Notes: generated by a model not told the origin, from the letters alone. Shown: positions 37,151-46,660, numbered from the stretch's first letter. The stretch: DNA of 64,000 nucleotides from Eikenella corrodens (GCF_900187105.1 NZ_LT906482.1:496001-560000), one strand, 5' to 3'. Numbers and translations are program-made.

Positions 37151-37868
37151 GGGGCTGTCCTAGATAACCAGGAATATTCAAAATTGATTAAAATATTCCT
37201 ATGAGAAAAAGTCGCCTCAGCCAGCCCGTTCAAAACAAACTGATCGAATTGTTCGTTGCAGGAGCAACCGCCCGTACTGCCGCCGAATTGGCCGGAGTCA
37301 ATAAAAACACCGCTGCCTACTACTTTCACCGTTTACGCTTGCTTATCTTTAATCGTTGCGAACACTTGGAAATGTTTGATGGCGAAGTAGAAGCAGATGA
37401 AAGCTATTTTGGCGGCTGCCGCAAAGGCAAACGCGGTCGCGGAGCAGCCGGAAAAGTGGTGGTATTCGGACTGTTGAAGCGTAACGGTAAGGTTTACACC
37501 GTTACCGTGGCCAATACTCAGTCGGCTACCCTGCTGCCGATTATCCGGGAGAAGGTAAGGCCGGACAGTGTGGTCTATACTGATTGCCACAGTGCCTACA
37601 ATGTATTGGATGTTAGCGAGTTTAACCACTTGCGCATCAATCACCGCACCTGTTTTGCAGACAGGCAAAACCACATTAACGGGATTGAGAACTTCTGGAG
37701 TCAGGCCAAACGCCATTTGCGTAAATTCAACGGCATTCCGAAAAAGCATTTCGAACTGTATTTGAAAGAGTGCGAATGGCGATTTAACAACAATGAAATG
37801 AAATCTCAAATTGCCATGTTAAAACAAATGGTAAAAGATAGTCTAACCTAGTTATCTAGGACAGCCCC
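37151..37868 (+). mobile_element. Intact IS1595-family (IS1016-like) insertion sequence
   Basis: The 718-base element has perfect 18-base terminal inverted repeats GGGGCTGTCCTAGATAAC (37151-37168, complement at 37851-37868) and an 8-base target duplication TTATTTTT on both sides (37143-37150, 37869-37876), a mark of recent insertion. It encodes one transposase. The target is the terminator loop behind oxyR. A truncated near-identical copy is at 20910-21244, and older relatives are at 42660-42855 and 43736-44203. Confidence 0.95.
37201..37851 (+). CDS. IS1595-family transposase
   Basis: The 216-residue protein has an N-terminal helix-turn-helix (ARTAAELAGVNKNTAAYYFH) and a DDE-like catalytic domain with EVEADESYFGGCRKGKRGRG (first Asp), VYTDCHSAYNVL (second Asp) and INGIENFWSQAKRHL (Glu/Asn position typical of the ISXO2-like family). 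It lacks the extra N-terminal zinc domain of longer members, as in IS1016. The frame is intact and may be active. Confidence 0.95.
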   Translation: MRKSRLSQPVQNKLIELFVAGATARTAAELAGVNKNTAAYYFHRLRLLIFNRCEHLEMFDGEVEADESYFGGCRKGKRGRGAAGKVVVFGLLKRNGKVYTVTVANTQSATLLPIIREKVRPDSVVYTDCHSAYNVLDVSEFNHLRINHRTCFADRQNHINGIENFWSQAKRHLRKFNGIPKKHFELYLKECEWRFNNNEMKSQIAMLKQMVKDSLT

Positions 37869-37957
37869 TTATTTTTTCAGGTAGCCTTAAAACGGCCGGC
37901 AAGCGGCAAACCCTAATGCCTGATGAAGCACAGTGCTTCAGCCATGCCTTAAAGATG

Positions 37958-38003
37958 AAAAGGCTACCTGAAAATCCCAACAACCATTTTTCAGGTAGCC
38001 TTT
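37958..38003 (+). terminator. DUS-pair hairpin upstream of glyQ
   Basis: Inverted uptake sequences with a 16-base spacer and a T-rich right flank insulate glyQ from the IS region. Confidence 0.55.
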
Positions 38004-38074
38004 AGCTTTGTTTTGTTTAATCGGCAAACCAAGTACAATACCGCCATTATTTTTTCCAACTTTCCTGCACAACC

Positions 38075-38986
38075 ATGCTCACCTTCCAACAAATCATCTT
38101 CAAACTGCAAAACTACTGGGCCGCCCAAGGCTGCACCCTGCTCCAGCCGCTCGATATGGAAGTTGGTGCTGGCACATCCCACCCCGCCACCTGCCTGCGC
38201 GCGCTCGGCCCCGAACCGTGGTTTGCCGCCTACGTCCAACCCAGCCGCCGCCCCAAAGACGGCCGCTACGGCAACAACCCCAACCGCCTGCAGCACTACT
38301 ACCAATTTCAGGTAGCCCTCAAGCCAGCCCCCGCCAATATCCAAGACCTCTATCTCGATTCCCTGCGCGAATTGGGCATCGACCCAAAAGTGCACGACAT
38401 CCGCTTCGTGGAAGACGACTGGGAAAACCCCACCCTCGGCGCATGGGGCTTGGGCTGGGAAGTTTGGCTCAACGGCATGGAAGTTACTCAGTTCACCTAC
38501 TTCCAACAAGTCGGCGGCATCGACTGCACCCCCGTGCTTGGCGAAATCACCTACGGCATCGAACGCCTGGCGATGTACCTGCAAGGCGTGGAAAACGTTT
38601 ACGACCTCGTTTGGGCGAAAACGCCGGACGGCAACTCCGTTACCTACGGCGACGTGTACCACCAAAACGAAGTCGAACAATCCACCTACAACTTCGAATA
38701 CAGCGATGCCGACTGGCTGTTGCGCCAGTTCAACGACTACGAAGCGCAAGCCAAACGCCTGCTGGCTGTGGAAGACACCAGCCTCGCCCTGCCCGCCTAC
38801 GAACTCGTCCTCAAAGCCGGCCATACTTTCAACCTATTAGACGCACGCGGCGCCATTTCTGTTACAGAACGCGCCACCTACATCGGCCGCATCCGCGCGC
38901 TGAGCCGCACCGTGGCGCATAAATACGTGGAAAGCCGTGAGAAACTGGGCTTCCCGCTGATTAAAAACAAGGCGCAAGCAGCCTGA
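38075..38986 (+). CDS. glyQ: Glycyl-tRNA synthetase alpha subunit
   Basis: The 303-residue protein is the catalytic subunit of the alpha2-beta2 class II glycyl-tRNA synthetase: [40 protein letters not shown], the motif 2 [40 protein letters not shown], and motif 3-like [15 protein letters not shown]. It precedes glyS by 112 bases and the two subunits function together. An in-frame DUS encodes FQVAL. Confidence 0.97.
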   Translation: MLTFQQIIFKLQNYWAAQGCTLLQPLDMEVGAGTSHPATCLRALGPEPWFAAYVQPSRRPKDGRYGNNPNRLQHYYQFQVALKPAPANIQDLYLDSLRELGIDPKVHDIRFVEDDWENPTLGAWGLGWEVWLNGMEVTQFTYFQQVGGIDCTPVLGEITYGIERLAMYLQGVENVYDLVWAKTPDGNSVTYGDVYHQNEVEQSTYNFEYSDADWLLRQFNDYEAQAKRLLAVEDTSLALPAYELVLKAGHTFNLLDARGAISVTERATYIGRIRALSRTVAHKYVESREKLGFPLIKNKAQAA

Positions 38987-39098
38987 AAATGCTAGAATTC
39001 TCACCAACCTAACAAACAAGTGCCGCCTGCCTCCTGATTAAAAACCCAGCACCATCTACAGCAACGGCAGGCTACCTGAAACCAAACGACACGCTGCA

Positions 39099-41162
39099 AT
39101 GAACACCCAAACCCTTTTAATCGAACTCCTCACCGAAGAACTCCCTCCCAAAGCCCTGAATAATTTAGGCAACCACTTCGCCGCTTCTGTTGCTGAAGGC
39201 TTGGGAAGAGCGCAACTGATTGACGGATCAGCCGAATTTACCGCCTACGCCTCACCGCGCCGTTTGGCCGTTCAAGTCAAAAACGTCAAAGCCGTGCAAG
39301 CCGATCAGAAAATCGTGAAAAAAGGCCCTGCCGTGGCGAATGCCATGAAAGACGGTGCGCCGACCAAGGCTTTGGAAGGTTTTGCGCGCGGTGCGGGGGC
39401 GAAAATCGAAAACTTGACCATCGTCTACGACGGCAAGCAGGATGTGTACGCCTACGAATACGTCCAAACCGGCAAACCGTTGGGCGAACTCTTGGAAGAC
39501 ATTATCAATCAATCAGTTAAGAAACTGCCGATTCCGAAAGTGATGCGTTGGGGCAGCAGCACGTTTACCTTTGTGCGCCCTGTTCACGGGCTAGTTGTGC
39601 TGCACGGCGGCGACATCGTGAACGTCAGCGTTTTGGGTTTGCAAAGCGGCAATCAAACCTTGGGACACCGCTTCCTGTCCAACGGCGAAATCACCATTGA
39701 AAACGCCGACAGCTACGCCGCACAAATGCGCGAGCAAGGCAAAGTCGTCGCTTCGTTTGCCGAGCGCAAAGCCGCGATTCAGACAGCCTTGAACGAGCAG
39801 GCAGGTCGTCTGAACGCGACCGTTGCCGCAGATGAAGCCCTGTTGGACGAAGTTACCGCGCTGGTCGAATACCCAGTTGTTTTAGAAGCCGGTTTTGAAA
39901 AACATTTCCTCGCCGTGCCGCAGGAATGCCTGATTCTGACCATGCAGCAAAACCAAAAATACTTCCCGCTGCTCGACCCAAACGGCAAGCTGATGAACCG
40001 CTTCCTGCTGGTCTCCAACCTGCAAACCGAAGACCCGTCGCACATCATCCAAGGCAACGAACGCGTTTTGCGTGCGCGCCTGTCTGATGCCGAGTTCTTC
40101 TACAAGCAAGACCAAAAAGCGACTTTGGAAAGCCGCCTGCCCAAGCTGGCAAATGTGGTGTACCACAACAAAATCGGCTCACAAGCCGAGCGTATCGAAC
40201 GCCTTCAAAGCATTGCCGCCCACATTGCCAAAGCTTTGGGTGCAGATGCCGCCGCAGCCGAACGCGCCGCGCGTTTGGCGAAAGCCGACTTGGTGACCGA
40301 AATGGTCGGCGAGTTCCCCGAGCTGCAAGGCACGATGGGCAAATACTACGCCCGCTTGGACGGCGAAACCGAAGAAATCGCCGAAGCCATCGAGCAGCAC
40401 TATCAGCCGCGCTTTGCCGGTGATAGGCTACCTGAAAGTAAAACTGCCACTGCCGTTGCACTGGCTGATAAACTGGAAACCTTGGTCGGCATTTGGGGCA
40501 TCGGTCTGATTCCGACCGGCGACAAAGACCCCTACGCCCTGCGCCGCGCCGCCTTGGGTATCCTGCGGATGCTGATGCAGTATGGCTTGGGCGTGAACGA
40601 GCTGATTCAGACGACCTTCGACAGCTTCCCCAAAGGTTTGCTCAACGAGAAAACGCCGTCTGAAACCGCCGACTTCATGCAAGCGCGCCTTGCCGTATTG
40701 CTGCAAAACGACTATCCGCAAGACATCGTTGCCGCCGTACTCGCCAAACAGCCGCGCCGTTTGGACGATTTGACCGCCAAACTGCAAGCCGTTACCGCGT
40801 TCAAACAACTGCCCGAAGCCGCCGCGCTCGCCGCCGCCAACAAACGCGTGCAAAACCTGCTGAAAAAAGCCGATGCCGAGTTGGGCGAAGTAGATGAAAG
40901 CCTGCTGCAACAGAACGAAGAAAAAGCCCTGTATGCCGCCGCACAAGGCTTGCAGCCGAAAATCGCCGCTGCTGTTGTCGAAGGCAATTTCCAAACCGCC
41001 TTGTCCGAACTGGCTTCCGTCAAACCGCAAGTCGATGCCTTCTTCGACGGCGTGATGGTGATGGCGGAAGATCCCGCCGTAAAACAAAACCGCCTGAACC
41101 TGCTGAACTGCTTGGCGGAACAGATGAATGCTGTGGCAGATATTACCAAGCTGGGTGAATAA
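39099..41162 (+). CDS. glyS: Glycyl-tRNA synthetase beta subunit
   Basis: The 687-residue protein is the tRNA-binding subunit: TLLIELLTEELPPKALNNLG, PRRLAVQVKNV, MRWGSSTFTFVRPVHGLVVL, an HD-domain-like central part, LADKLETLVGIWGIGLIPTG, DKDPYALRRAALGILRML and the C-terminal anticodon-binding region. Unlike its neighbours it contains uptake sequences of other neisserial dialects: AGGTCGTCTGAA at 39803-39814 and GCCGTCTGAA at 40655-40664, plus one Eikenella DUS near 40426. This suggests a recombinant origin of part of the gene. Confidence 0.96.
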   Translation: MNTQTLLIELLTEELPPKALNNLGNHFAASVAEGLGRAQLIDGSAEFTAYASPRRLAVQVKNVKAVQADQKIVKKGPAVANAMKDGAPTKALEGFARGAGAKIENLTIVYDGKQDVYAYEYVQTGKPLGELLEDIINQSVKKLPIPKVMRWGSSTFTFVRPVHGLVVLHGGDIVNVSVLGLQSGNQTLGHRFLSNGEITIENADSYAAQMREQGKVVASFAERKAAIQTALNEQAGRLNATVAADEALLDEVTALVEYPVVLEAGFEKHFLAVPQECLILTMQQNQKYFPLLDPNGKLMNRFLLVSNLQTEDPSHIIQGNERVLRARLSDAEFFYKQDQKATLESRLPKLANVVYHNKIGSQAERIERLQSIAAHIAKALGADAAAAERAARLAKADLVTEMVGEFPELQGTMGKYYARLDGETEEIAEAIEQHYQPRFAGDRLPESKTATAVALADKLETLVGIWGIGLIPTGDKDPYALRRAALGILRMLMQYGLGVNELIQTTFDSFPKGLLNEKTPSETADFMQARLAVLLQNDYPQDIVAAVLAKQPRRLDDLTAKLQAVTAFKQLPEAAALAAANKRVQNLLKKADAELGEVDESLLQQNEEKALYAAAQGLQPKIAAAVVEGNFQTALSELASVKPQVDAFFDGVMVMAEDPAVKQNRLNLLNCLAEQMNAVADITKLGE

Positions 41163-41164
41163 GC

Positions 41165-41647
41165 CGTCAAACCGCCCGGCACACAGCAGGCTACCTGAAT
41201 CTCCATGTATTACGAACTCATCGCTTCCACCTTGATGAAACTATCACAGGGATTAGTTTGAAGCCCCGCTGCCCACCACATAGGCTACTATGTATGATTG
41301 GGCGGTATTGCAAAATCTGCACATCTCCACCGCCCCCACGTCCGGTTTCGGCCAGCTGCAAAACGACACCCTTTAGCATAGACTTTATGCAGCAACAGTT
41401 GGGTACCTAGTATAGACGAAACCGGCTTCAACGATTGGAGCAAGCGCTTCATCCTTTATTACTCTACGATGAAGGGAACTATAGCAGATTTATCAAAGAC
41501 TATTTCTAATCCCCAACATCACGAACAAGGGAGATTTTTACTTCACTATTAGCTCTTATCACGAAGTAGAAAAACTATTTCCTGTATTTTAAACAGCATT
41601 TAATAAATAGCTAACAAACTTAAAAATCTTCCAAACAAGGAGTAGAA
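41165..41647. other. Gap without a recognisable gene
   Basis: The 480 bases after glyS start with one uptake sequence, then contain short open stretches such as TTMKGTI-like peptides on the plus strand that meet stops in every frame. Composition shifts from GC-rich to AT-rich along it. It looks like decayed coding DNA at the left edge of the glycosyltransferase islet, but no family is recognised. Confidence 0.4.
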
Positions 41648-42547
41648 ATGTCTCTATTTTCTTTATTATTCCGTTGGATATGTTTTTATACAAACACACG
41701 CCACCGCCTCTATATTACAGAAACCTTGCAAAAATTATATGCTTGGCGAAAACCCATCCGGCCTTATGCATTCATCCGTGTACATAATGAAATTAAAACC
41801 ATTGATGCCTGCTTGAAAAGTATTTTACCTGTTGTTGAAGGCGGAGTAATCGGTTTTAACAGTTGCACAGATGGCACTAAAGAGTACATTTTGGCATTTT
41901 GCGAAAAACACCCACAATTTACCTCGGTAGAATATCCGTACGACGTAATCCCTGGTAATGATATCCGATATAAAGAGGATTGCTTGGATTTAAATACAAG
42001 ACTGGATAATTACTATAATTTTGTTTGGGGCAAATTGCCAAAGAACAAGTGGATAATCAAAGTAGATGGAGACCATATTTGGCACACAACAAAAACAATT
42101 GAATTGTGCAAGCTGCCCATTAGAAAGAAAGACTGTGTAATTTTAAACAGAATTAATCTTCACTGCCATGACGGAAAATGCTATATACATAAAGCCCGCC
42201 CCTTCGCCGAAGGCGGGGATAGTTGGATTATCTATAATAGAAATATTCACTTTGAATTCTGGCGCGGCTGGATAAATGATCAATTTAGTGCATATGAAGT
42301 TCTACACCTACCCAAGAAGGAAAGAAAACGCATTTTAGCCCCTCTTACCAACTGGCATTTCCCTCATATAAAGAATCAACGTAGCTTTAACCCAACAGAA
42401 TGGATGTTAATGCAGGATTTTGATTTTCAAAAATATTTTCGAGAGCACAATATGCAAGACCGTGTTGCTGATGAAATGCTGGATGAAGAATTTATTCTGC
42501 GCTCTTTCAATAACTTTAATTTGCAGGGCAACCAGCTGCTACCATAA
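41648..42547 (+). CDS. CgtA-like beta-1,4-N-acetylgalactosaminyltransferase
   Basis: The 299-residue protein resembles Campylobacter jejuni CgtA, which adds GalNAc to LOS galactose in ganglioside mimicry. Shared features are PYAFIRVHNEIKTIDACLKS, ILPVVEGGVIGFNSCTDGTK, EYILAFCEKHPQF, a YNFVW block, WIIKVDGDHIWHTTK with the DxD-like metal site, and NWHFPHIKN near the C-terminus. The AGGAG Shine-Dalgarno lies 7 bases upstream. The gene is AT-rich compared with the chromosome and lies between IS remnants and a gap, which suggests transfer. Acceptor specificity is unproven. Confidence 0.78.
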   Translation: MSLFSLLFRWICFYTNTRHRLYITETLQKLYAWRKPIRPYAFIRVHNEIKTIDACLKSILPVVEGGVIGFNSCTDGTKEYILAFCEKHPQFTSVEYPYDVIPGNDIRYKEDCLDLNTRLDNYYNFVWGKLPKNKWIIKVDGDHIWHTTKTIELCKLPIRKKDCVILNRINLHCHDGKCYIHKARPFAEGGDSWIIYNRNIHFEFWRGWINDQFSAYEVLHLPKKERKRILAPLTNWHFPHIKNQRSFNPTEWMLMQDFDFQKYFREHNMQDRVADEMLDEEFILRSFNNFNLQGNQLLP

Positions 42548-42659
42548 AAAGCATCATGGAACTGTCACTTCCTCATAAATGGCTGGTAGCGTAGGTAGTA
42601 AAAATCTCTACCCATTGAATTTTTTTAACCACAAATATAATGTACAGGCTGCTATAAAA

Positions 42660-42855
42660 CTTGATACTAGTGGCTTCAGCTATTTACACATCAACCACAG
42701 CATTCACTTTACCGAAAAGCAAAACATCATTTGCACAAGTTTAATGGTATTCCAACAAAGCTTCTTGAGCTGTATTTAAAGAGATGTGGGTAGTGCTTTA
42801 CTAACAGTGAGATAAATATCCAGATTTCCACTTTAGAACAATTAGCAGAATAGAA
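42660..42855 (+). pseudogene. Decayed IS1595-family transposase remnant
   Basis: Pieces match the C-terminal part of the intact transposase at 37201-37851: SGFSYLHINHSIHFTEKQN for the region after the second Asp, then in a shifted frame KFNGIPTKLLELYLKRCG and a stop. The catalytic block INGIENFW is largely deleted. No terminal repeats are left. Confidence 0.65.
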
Positions 42856-42892
42856 TTTATCTTGATTATATAGGATAGCCTCATAAATTATT

Positions 42893-43705
42893 ATGCTAGA
42901 AAATTATATTATTAGTTTAGCTACTTCCCATACTCGTCGCCAACATATTTTTAGTCAATTTAACTCTAAAAGTATTCCCTTCTCTTTCTTTGATGCCATC
43001 AGCTCAAGCGAACAATTGAACTCCGCTACCACGCGATTATTACCTTTGTTTTCTGAAGTTGATTATCTCAGTTTAGGTGAAAAAGGATGCTTTATGAGCC
43101 ATATAAGTTTATGGCAGCATTGTTTAGACCAAAATCTTCCGTATATTGGCATTTTTGAGGATGATATTTGGCTAGGAGAACAAGCTAATAAATTTCTGAC
43201 TAATGACTCTTGGCTACAAGAGTTTTTCCCTATTAATGAACCCTTTATTATTCGCTTAGAAACCGTTTACGAACCATGTCAAATTAAGTCAATGCCACGG
43301 AACAGTTATCATAATCATCAAATCTATAAGTTATGTAGCCCTCATCATGGAACGGGCGGCTACATCATTTCACAAGCAGCTATCAAATGGCTACTCAGCT
43401 ATCTTCGCAACACTCACCTTGATGATTTTACTCCAATTGATGTTTTAATGTTTGAGCACCTTATTCCTCATACTAAAATTAATGTGTACCAACTAAATCC
43501 TGCTATTTGCATCCAAGAGGCTATTCTCCATCCACAGGAGAGTAGCTTGGGCAGTCAAATTGAAGTTGAGCGTAGTAAAAAAAATCCTCATATATCTAAA
43601 AGGAAACTCCCTCAAAAAATTAAACGCGAGATTACACGACTCAAAAAACAAATATTACGCCATATAAACCGTAGAATTCCCTATCAAGTTATTCCTTTTA
43701 AATAG
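42893..43705 (+). CDS. Family 25 glycosyltransferase (LOS type)
   Basis: The 270-residue protein belongs to the LgtB/LgtE-like family 25: YIISLATSHTRRQHIFSQFN at the N-terminus, FFDAISSS, LSLGEKGCFMSHISLWQHCL, and YIGIFEDDIWLG with the acidic metal site, followed by HGTGGYIISQAAIKWLLSYL. Such enzymes typically add galactose to lipooligosaccharide on the cytoplasmic face. The C-terminal 50 residues are basic. Like the upstream CgtA-like gene it is AT-rich and flanked by IS remnants on both sides. Confidence 0.85.
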   Translation: MLENYIISLATSHTRRQHIFSQFNSKSIPFSFFDAISSSEQLNSATTRLLPLFSEVDYLSLGEKGCFMSHISLWQHCLDQNLPYIGIFEDDIWLGEQANKFLTNDSWLQEFFPINEPFIIRLETVYEPCQIKSMPRNSYHNHQIYKLCSPHHGTGGYIISQAAIKWLLSYLRNTHLDDFTPIDVLMFEHLIPHTKINVYQLNPAICIQEAILHPQESSLGSQIEVERSKKNPHISKRKLPQKIKREITRLKKQILRHINRRIPYQVIPFK

Positions 43706-43735
43706 AAATTATGAGGCTAACATAGCGTAGTAGCT

Positions 43736-44203
43736 ATGCTAGGTGCCGAGTTAGACGACAGCTATTTCGGTGAACGCCACAAAGGTAAATGCAGTCGTTG
43801 TGTAGCAGGTAACGTGGTGATATTCGGTATCCTGAAACGGCAAGGACGGGGGCACACAATTGTGGTGGATAATGCTAAGCCTGAAACCTTATTGTCTGCT
43901 ATCAAGAAGAAAATCATGCCTGACAACATCGTTATATACAGATAGTCTGAGCAGCTACGATAACCTAGATGTGAGCGGTTTTACTCATCACTGCATCAAC
44001 CATTCCAAAACGTTTTCAGACCGCCAGAACCACATTAACGGCATGGAGAATTTCTGGAATCAGTCAAAACACGTCTTTCTCAAATATATAACGGAATCGA
44101 CTGCAAATCTTTCCCTCGATTCTTGAAAAACTTCGAGTTTCAATTTAACTTTGGGACACCGTCCCAGTAACTTAAAATCCTGTGGGAGTGGTGTAAAATT
44201 TAG
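43736..44203 (+). pseudogene. Frameshifted IS1016-like transposase
   Basis: The first open part reads AELDDSYFGERHKGKCSRC and MPDNIVIY, where one extra base disrupts the expected VYTD-type block. Another frame continues LSSYDNLDVSGFTHHCINHS, DRQNHINGMENFWNQSKHVF. A third gives NGIDCKSFPRFLKNFEFQFN and FGTPSQ, then a stop where Gln is expected, and LKILWEWCKI. The C-terminus differs from the intact copy, so this is a second lineage of the family. The N-terminal region is missing. Confidence 0.8.
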
Positions 44204-44262
44204 AGCTAATCCAGTATAGCCTCTACTTTAATTATTAAACCTACTTTAATTATTATCAAGAA

Positions 44263-45336
44263 TTGATAAATATCCTCCTTACCGGTGGCGCCGGCTTTAT
44301 CGGCTCGGCAGTTATCCGCCACATCATCCGCCACACTCGAGATTCTGTTATCAATCTCGACAAGCTCACCTACGCGGGCAACCTTGAATCCTTGGCAGAA
44401 GTTTCAGGTAGCCCCCGCTATACCTTCGAGCAAGTGGATATTTGCAACCGCGCCGAGCTCGACCGCGTATTTGCCCAACACCAGCCAGACTGTGTGATGC
44501 ACCTGGCGGCGGAAAGCCATGTGGATAGGAGCATAGACAGCGCTGGTGAGTTTATCCAAACCAATATTGTTGGCACCTTTAACCTGCTGGAAGCTGCCCG
44601 TACCTATTGGCTTGGGCTACCTGAAAACCGCCGCTCGGTATTCCGTTTTCATCATATCTCCACCGATGAGGTGTATGGCGACTTGCATGGCACCAGTGAT
44701 TTATTTACCGAAACCATGCCCTATGCTCCGTCCAGCCCTTATTCCGCCAGCAAAGCCTCCAGCGACCATCTTGTGCGCGCCTGGCTACGCACCTACGGCC
44801 TGCCCACCATCATTACCAACTGCTCCAACAACTACGGCCCATACCATTTCCCCGAAAAACTTATTCCGCTGATGATTCTGAATGCCCTTGCCGGCAAACC
44901 ATTGCCTGTTTACGGCAACGGACAACAAATCCGCGATTGGCTTTTCGTGGAAGATCATGCCCGCGCGCTGTATCAAGTCATTACCCAAGGCAAAATCGGC
45001 GAGAGCTACAATATCGGCGGCCACAACGAAAAAAACAATCTTGAAGTGGTACAAACCATCTGTACCCTACTAGAGGAACTTGCCCCCGAAAAACCCGTTG
45101 GCGTGTCGCGTTATGCCGACCTGATTACCTTTGTGCCCGATCGGCCAGGCCACGACCTGCGCTATGCCATCGATGCCACCAAAATCGGCCACGAGCTAGG
45201 CTGGCAGCCACAGGAAACCTTTGAATCCGGTATGCGCAAAACCGTACAGTGGTACTTGGATAACAAAATTTGGTGGCAACGCATCCTCGATGGCCGCTAC
45301 CGTTTAGAGCGGCTTGGCCACTTATCAACCCCATAA
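44263..45336 (+). CDS. rmlB: dTDP-glucose 4,6-dehydratase
   Basis: The 357-residue extended SDR enzyme converts dTDP-glucose to dTDP-4-keto-6-deoxyglucose. It shows [20 protein letters not shown] with the NAD-binding loop, [30 protein letters not shown] with catalytic Thr-Asp-Glu, [20 protein letters not shown] with Tyr and Lys, and [20 protein letters not shown]. No ATG or GTG is available at the expected N-terminus; the frame starts with TTG at 44263. The upstream DNA is IS debris, so the native start region may have been replaced. It opens the rml operon. Confidence 0.95.
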   Translation: MINILLTGGAGFIGSAVIRHIIRHTRDSVINLDKLTYAGNLESLAEVSGSPRYTFEQVDICNRAELDRVFAQHQPDCVMHLAAESHVDRSIDSAGEFIQTNIVGTFNLLEAARTYWLGLPENRRSVFRFHHISTDEVYGDLHGTSDLFTETMPYAPSSPYSASKASSDHLVRAWLRTYGLPTIITNCSNNYGPYHFPEKLIPLMILNALAGKPLPVYGNGQQIRDWLFVEDHARALYQVITQGKIGESYNIGGHNEKNNLEVVQTICTLLEELAPEKPVGVSRYADLITFVPDRPGHDLRYAIDATKIGHELGWQPQETFESGMRKTVQWYLDNKIWWQRILDGRYRLERLGHLSTP

Positions 45337-45348
45337 TTCGGAGAACCT

Positions 45349-45720
45349 ATGAGCATCCGGAATAGCATACTGCTCAGCTTCCTTGCCCTCGGCCTCGCTC
45401 TATCCGGCAGTGTGGAAGCCAAAACCCGCCCCCACCGCGCACCCGCTGCCGCCCATCAGCAACGCGCCGACGGCAGCAGCCAAGAGCACGCCGTGGTTAT
45501 CCACGAAAACGACACCCCGCGCGGCATTGCTGCCGAAAACCGCTGGATTGCCCAAAACATGCCCGGCTACCGCAAAGTCGGCCAAGCCCTGATTCAAGGC
45601 CAAAACGGCATTTACGACCGCATCAGCGTAGTCGGCCCTCATGGTGATCGCAAAGAAGTATTCTTCGAAATCAGCGAATTCTTCGGCCGCTACAACGGCA
45701 AACTGCTGGGCGCGGAATAG
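45349..45720 (+). CDS. Unknown secreted protein in the rml operon
   Basis: The 123-residue protein has a clear signal peptide (SIRNSILLSFLALGLALSG, cleavage near VEA-KT at residue 25). The mature part is His/Ala-rich at first, then RGIAAENRWIAQNMPGYRKV and GQNGIYDRISVVGPHGDRKE followed by VFFEISEFFGRYNGKLLG. No family is recognised. The phrase FFEISEFFGRYNGKLLG looks like a conserved C-terminal motif. It follows rmlB by 12 bases with a GGAGAACC ribosome site, so it is probably cotranscribed and periplasmic. Confidence 0.7.
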   Translation: MSIRNSILLSFLALGLALSGSVEAKTRPHRAPAAAHQQRADGSSQEHAVVIHENDTPRGIAAENRWIAQNMPGYRKVGQALIQGQNGIYDRISVVGPHGDRKEVFFEISEFFGRYNGKLLGAE

Positions 45721-45735
45721 GCACAGCAAACCATA

Positions 45736-45771
45736 AAAAGGCTACCTGAAACATTTGTTTTCAGGTAGCCC
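45736..45771 (+). terminator. DUS-pair hairpin between the secreted protein gene and rmlA
   Basis: Inverted uptake sequences with a 12-base loop sit just before the rmlA ribosome site. It may attenuate rather than stop transcription, as rmlA has little room for its own promoter. Confidence 0.5.
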
Positions 45772-45793
45772 TCTGCTACAGGAAGGCAACCGT

Positions 45794-46660
45794 ATGAAAG
45801 GCATTATCCTCGCCGGCGGCAGTGGCTCACGGCTGTACCCCATCACACGCGGTGCAGCCAAACAGCTCATGCCCGTATACGACAAGCCGATGATTTACTA
45901 CCCCCTATCGGTGTTAATGCTCGCCGGCATCCGCGACATCCTCATCATCACCACCCCCGAAGATAACGCCGCCTTCCACCGCCTGCTTGGCAACGGCAGC
46001 GACTTCGGCATCCGTCTGCAATACGCCGTACAACCCAGCCCAGACGGCCTTGCCCAAGCTTTCATCATCGGCGAAGAATTTATCGGTAGCGACAACGTCT
46101 GCCTGGTATTGGGCGACAACATCTTCTATGGCCAATCCTTCACCCAAACCCTGCAGCAAGCCGCCGCCCAAACCCACGGCGCTACGGTATTCGCCTACCA
46201 AGTGAAAGACCCCGAGCGCTTTGGCGTAGTCGAATTCGACCAGCACCTCAAAGCCCTATCTATTGAAGAAAAACCCGCACAACCCAAATCCAACTGGGCG
46301 GTAACCGGCCTCTATTTCTACGACAAACGCGTGGTCGAATTCGCCAAACGAATCAAGCCATCCGCACGCGGCGAGCTCGAAATCTCCGACCTCAACCAAC
46401 TCTATCTCGAAGACGGCAACCTTTCCGTGCAACTGCTCGGCCGCGGCTTTGCCTGGCTCGATACCGGCACACACGAAAGCCTGCACGAAGCCGCCTCATT
46501 TGTGCGCACCATCCAAAACGTACAAGCCCTTCAGGTAGCCTGCCTCGAAGAAATCGCCTGGCGCAACGGCTGGCTTTCCAATGAGCAATTGGCCGATTTG
46601 GCCAAACTCATGGCCAAAAACCAATACGGCCAATACCTGCTGCGGCTGCTCAAAAAATAG
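45794..46660 (+). CDS. rmlA: Glucose-1-phosphate thymidylyltransferase
   Basis: The 288-residue enzyme makes dTDP-glucose from dTTP and glucose 1-phosphate. The start [20 protein letters not shown] and [20 protein letters not shown] include the nucleotide and metal sites; [45 protein letters not shown] and [17 protein letters not shown] complete the family pattern. The ATG at 45794 fits; an upstream in-frame start overlaps the DUS hairpin. It supplies rmlB with substrate. Confidence 0.96.
   Translation: MKGIILAGGSGSRLYPITRGAAKQLMPVYDKPMIYYPLSVLMLAGIRDILIITTPEDNAAFHRLLGNGSDFGIRLQYAVQPSPDGLAQAFIIGEEFIGSDNVCLVLGDNIFYGQSFTQTLQQAAAQTHGATVFAYQVKDPERFGVVEFDQHLKALSIEEKPAQPKSNWAVTGLYFYDKRVVEFAKRIKPSARGELEISDLNQLYLEDGNLSVQLLGRGFAWLDTGTHESLHEAASFVRTIQNVQALQVACLEEIAWRNGWLSNEQLADLAKLMAKNQYGQYLLRLLKK

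Noticed and set aside
43736-43945. Short intact gene at the start of the IS1016-like remnant
   Set aside because: It is only the first open piece of a frameshifted transposase.
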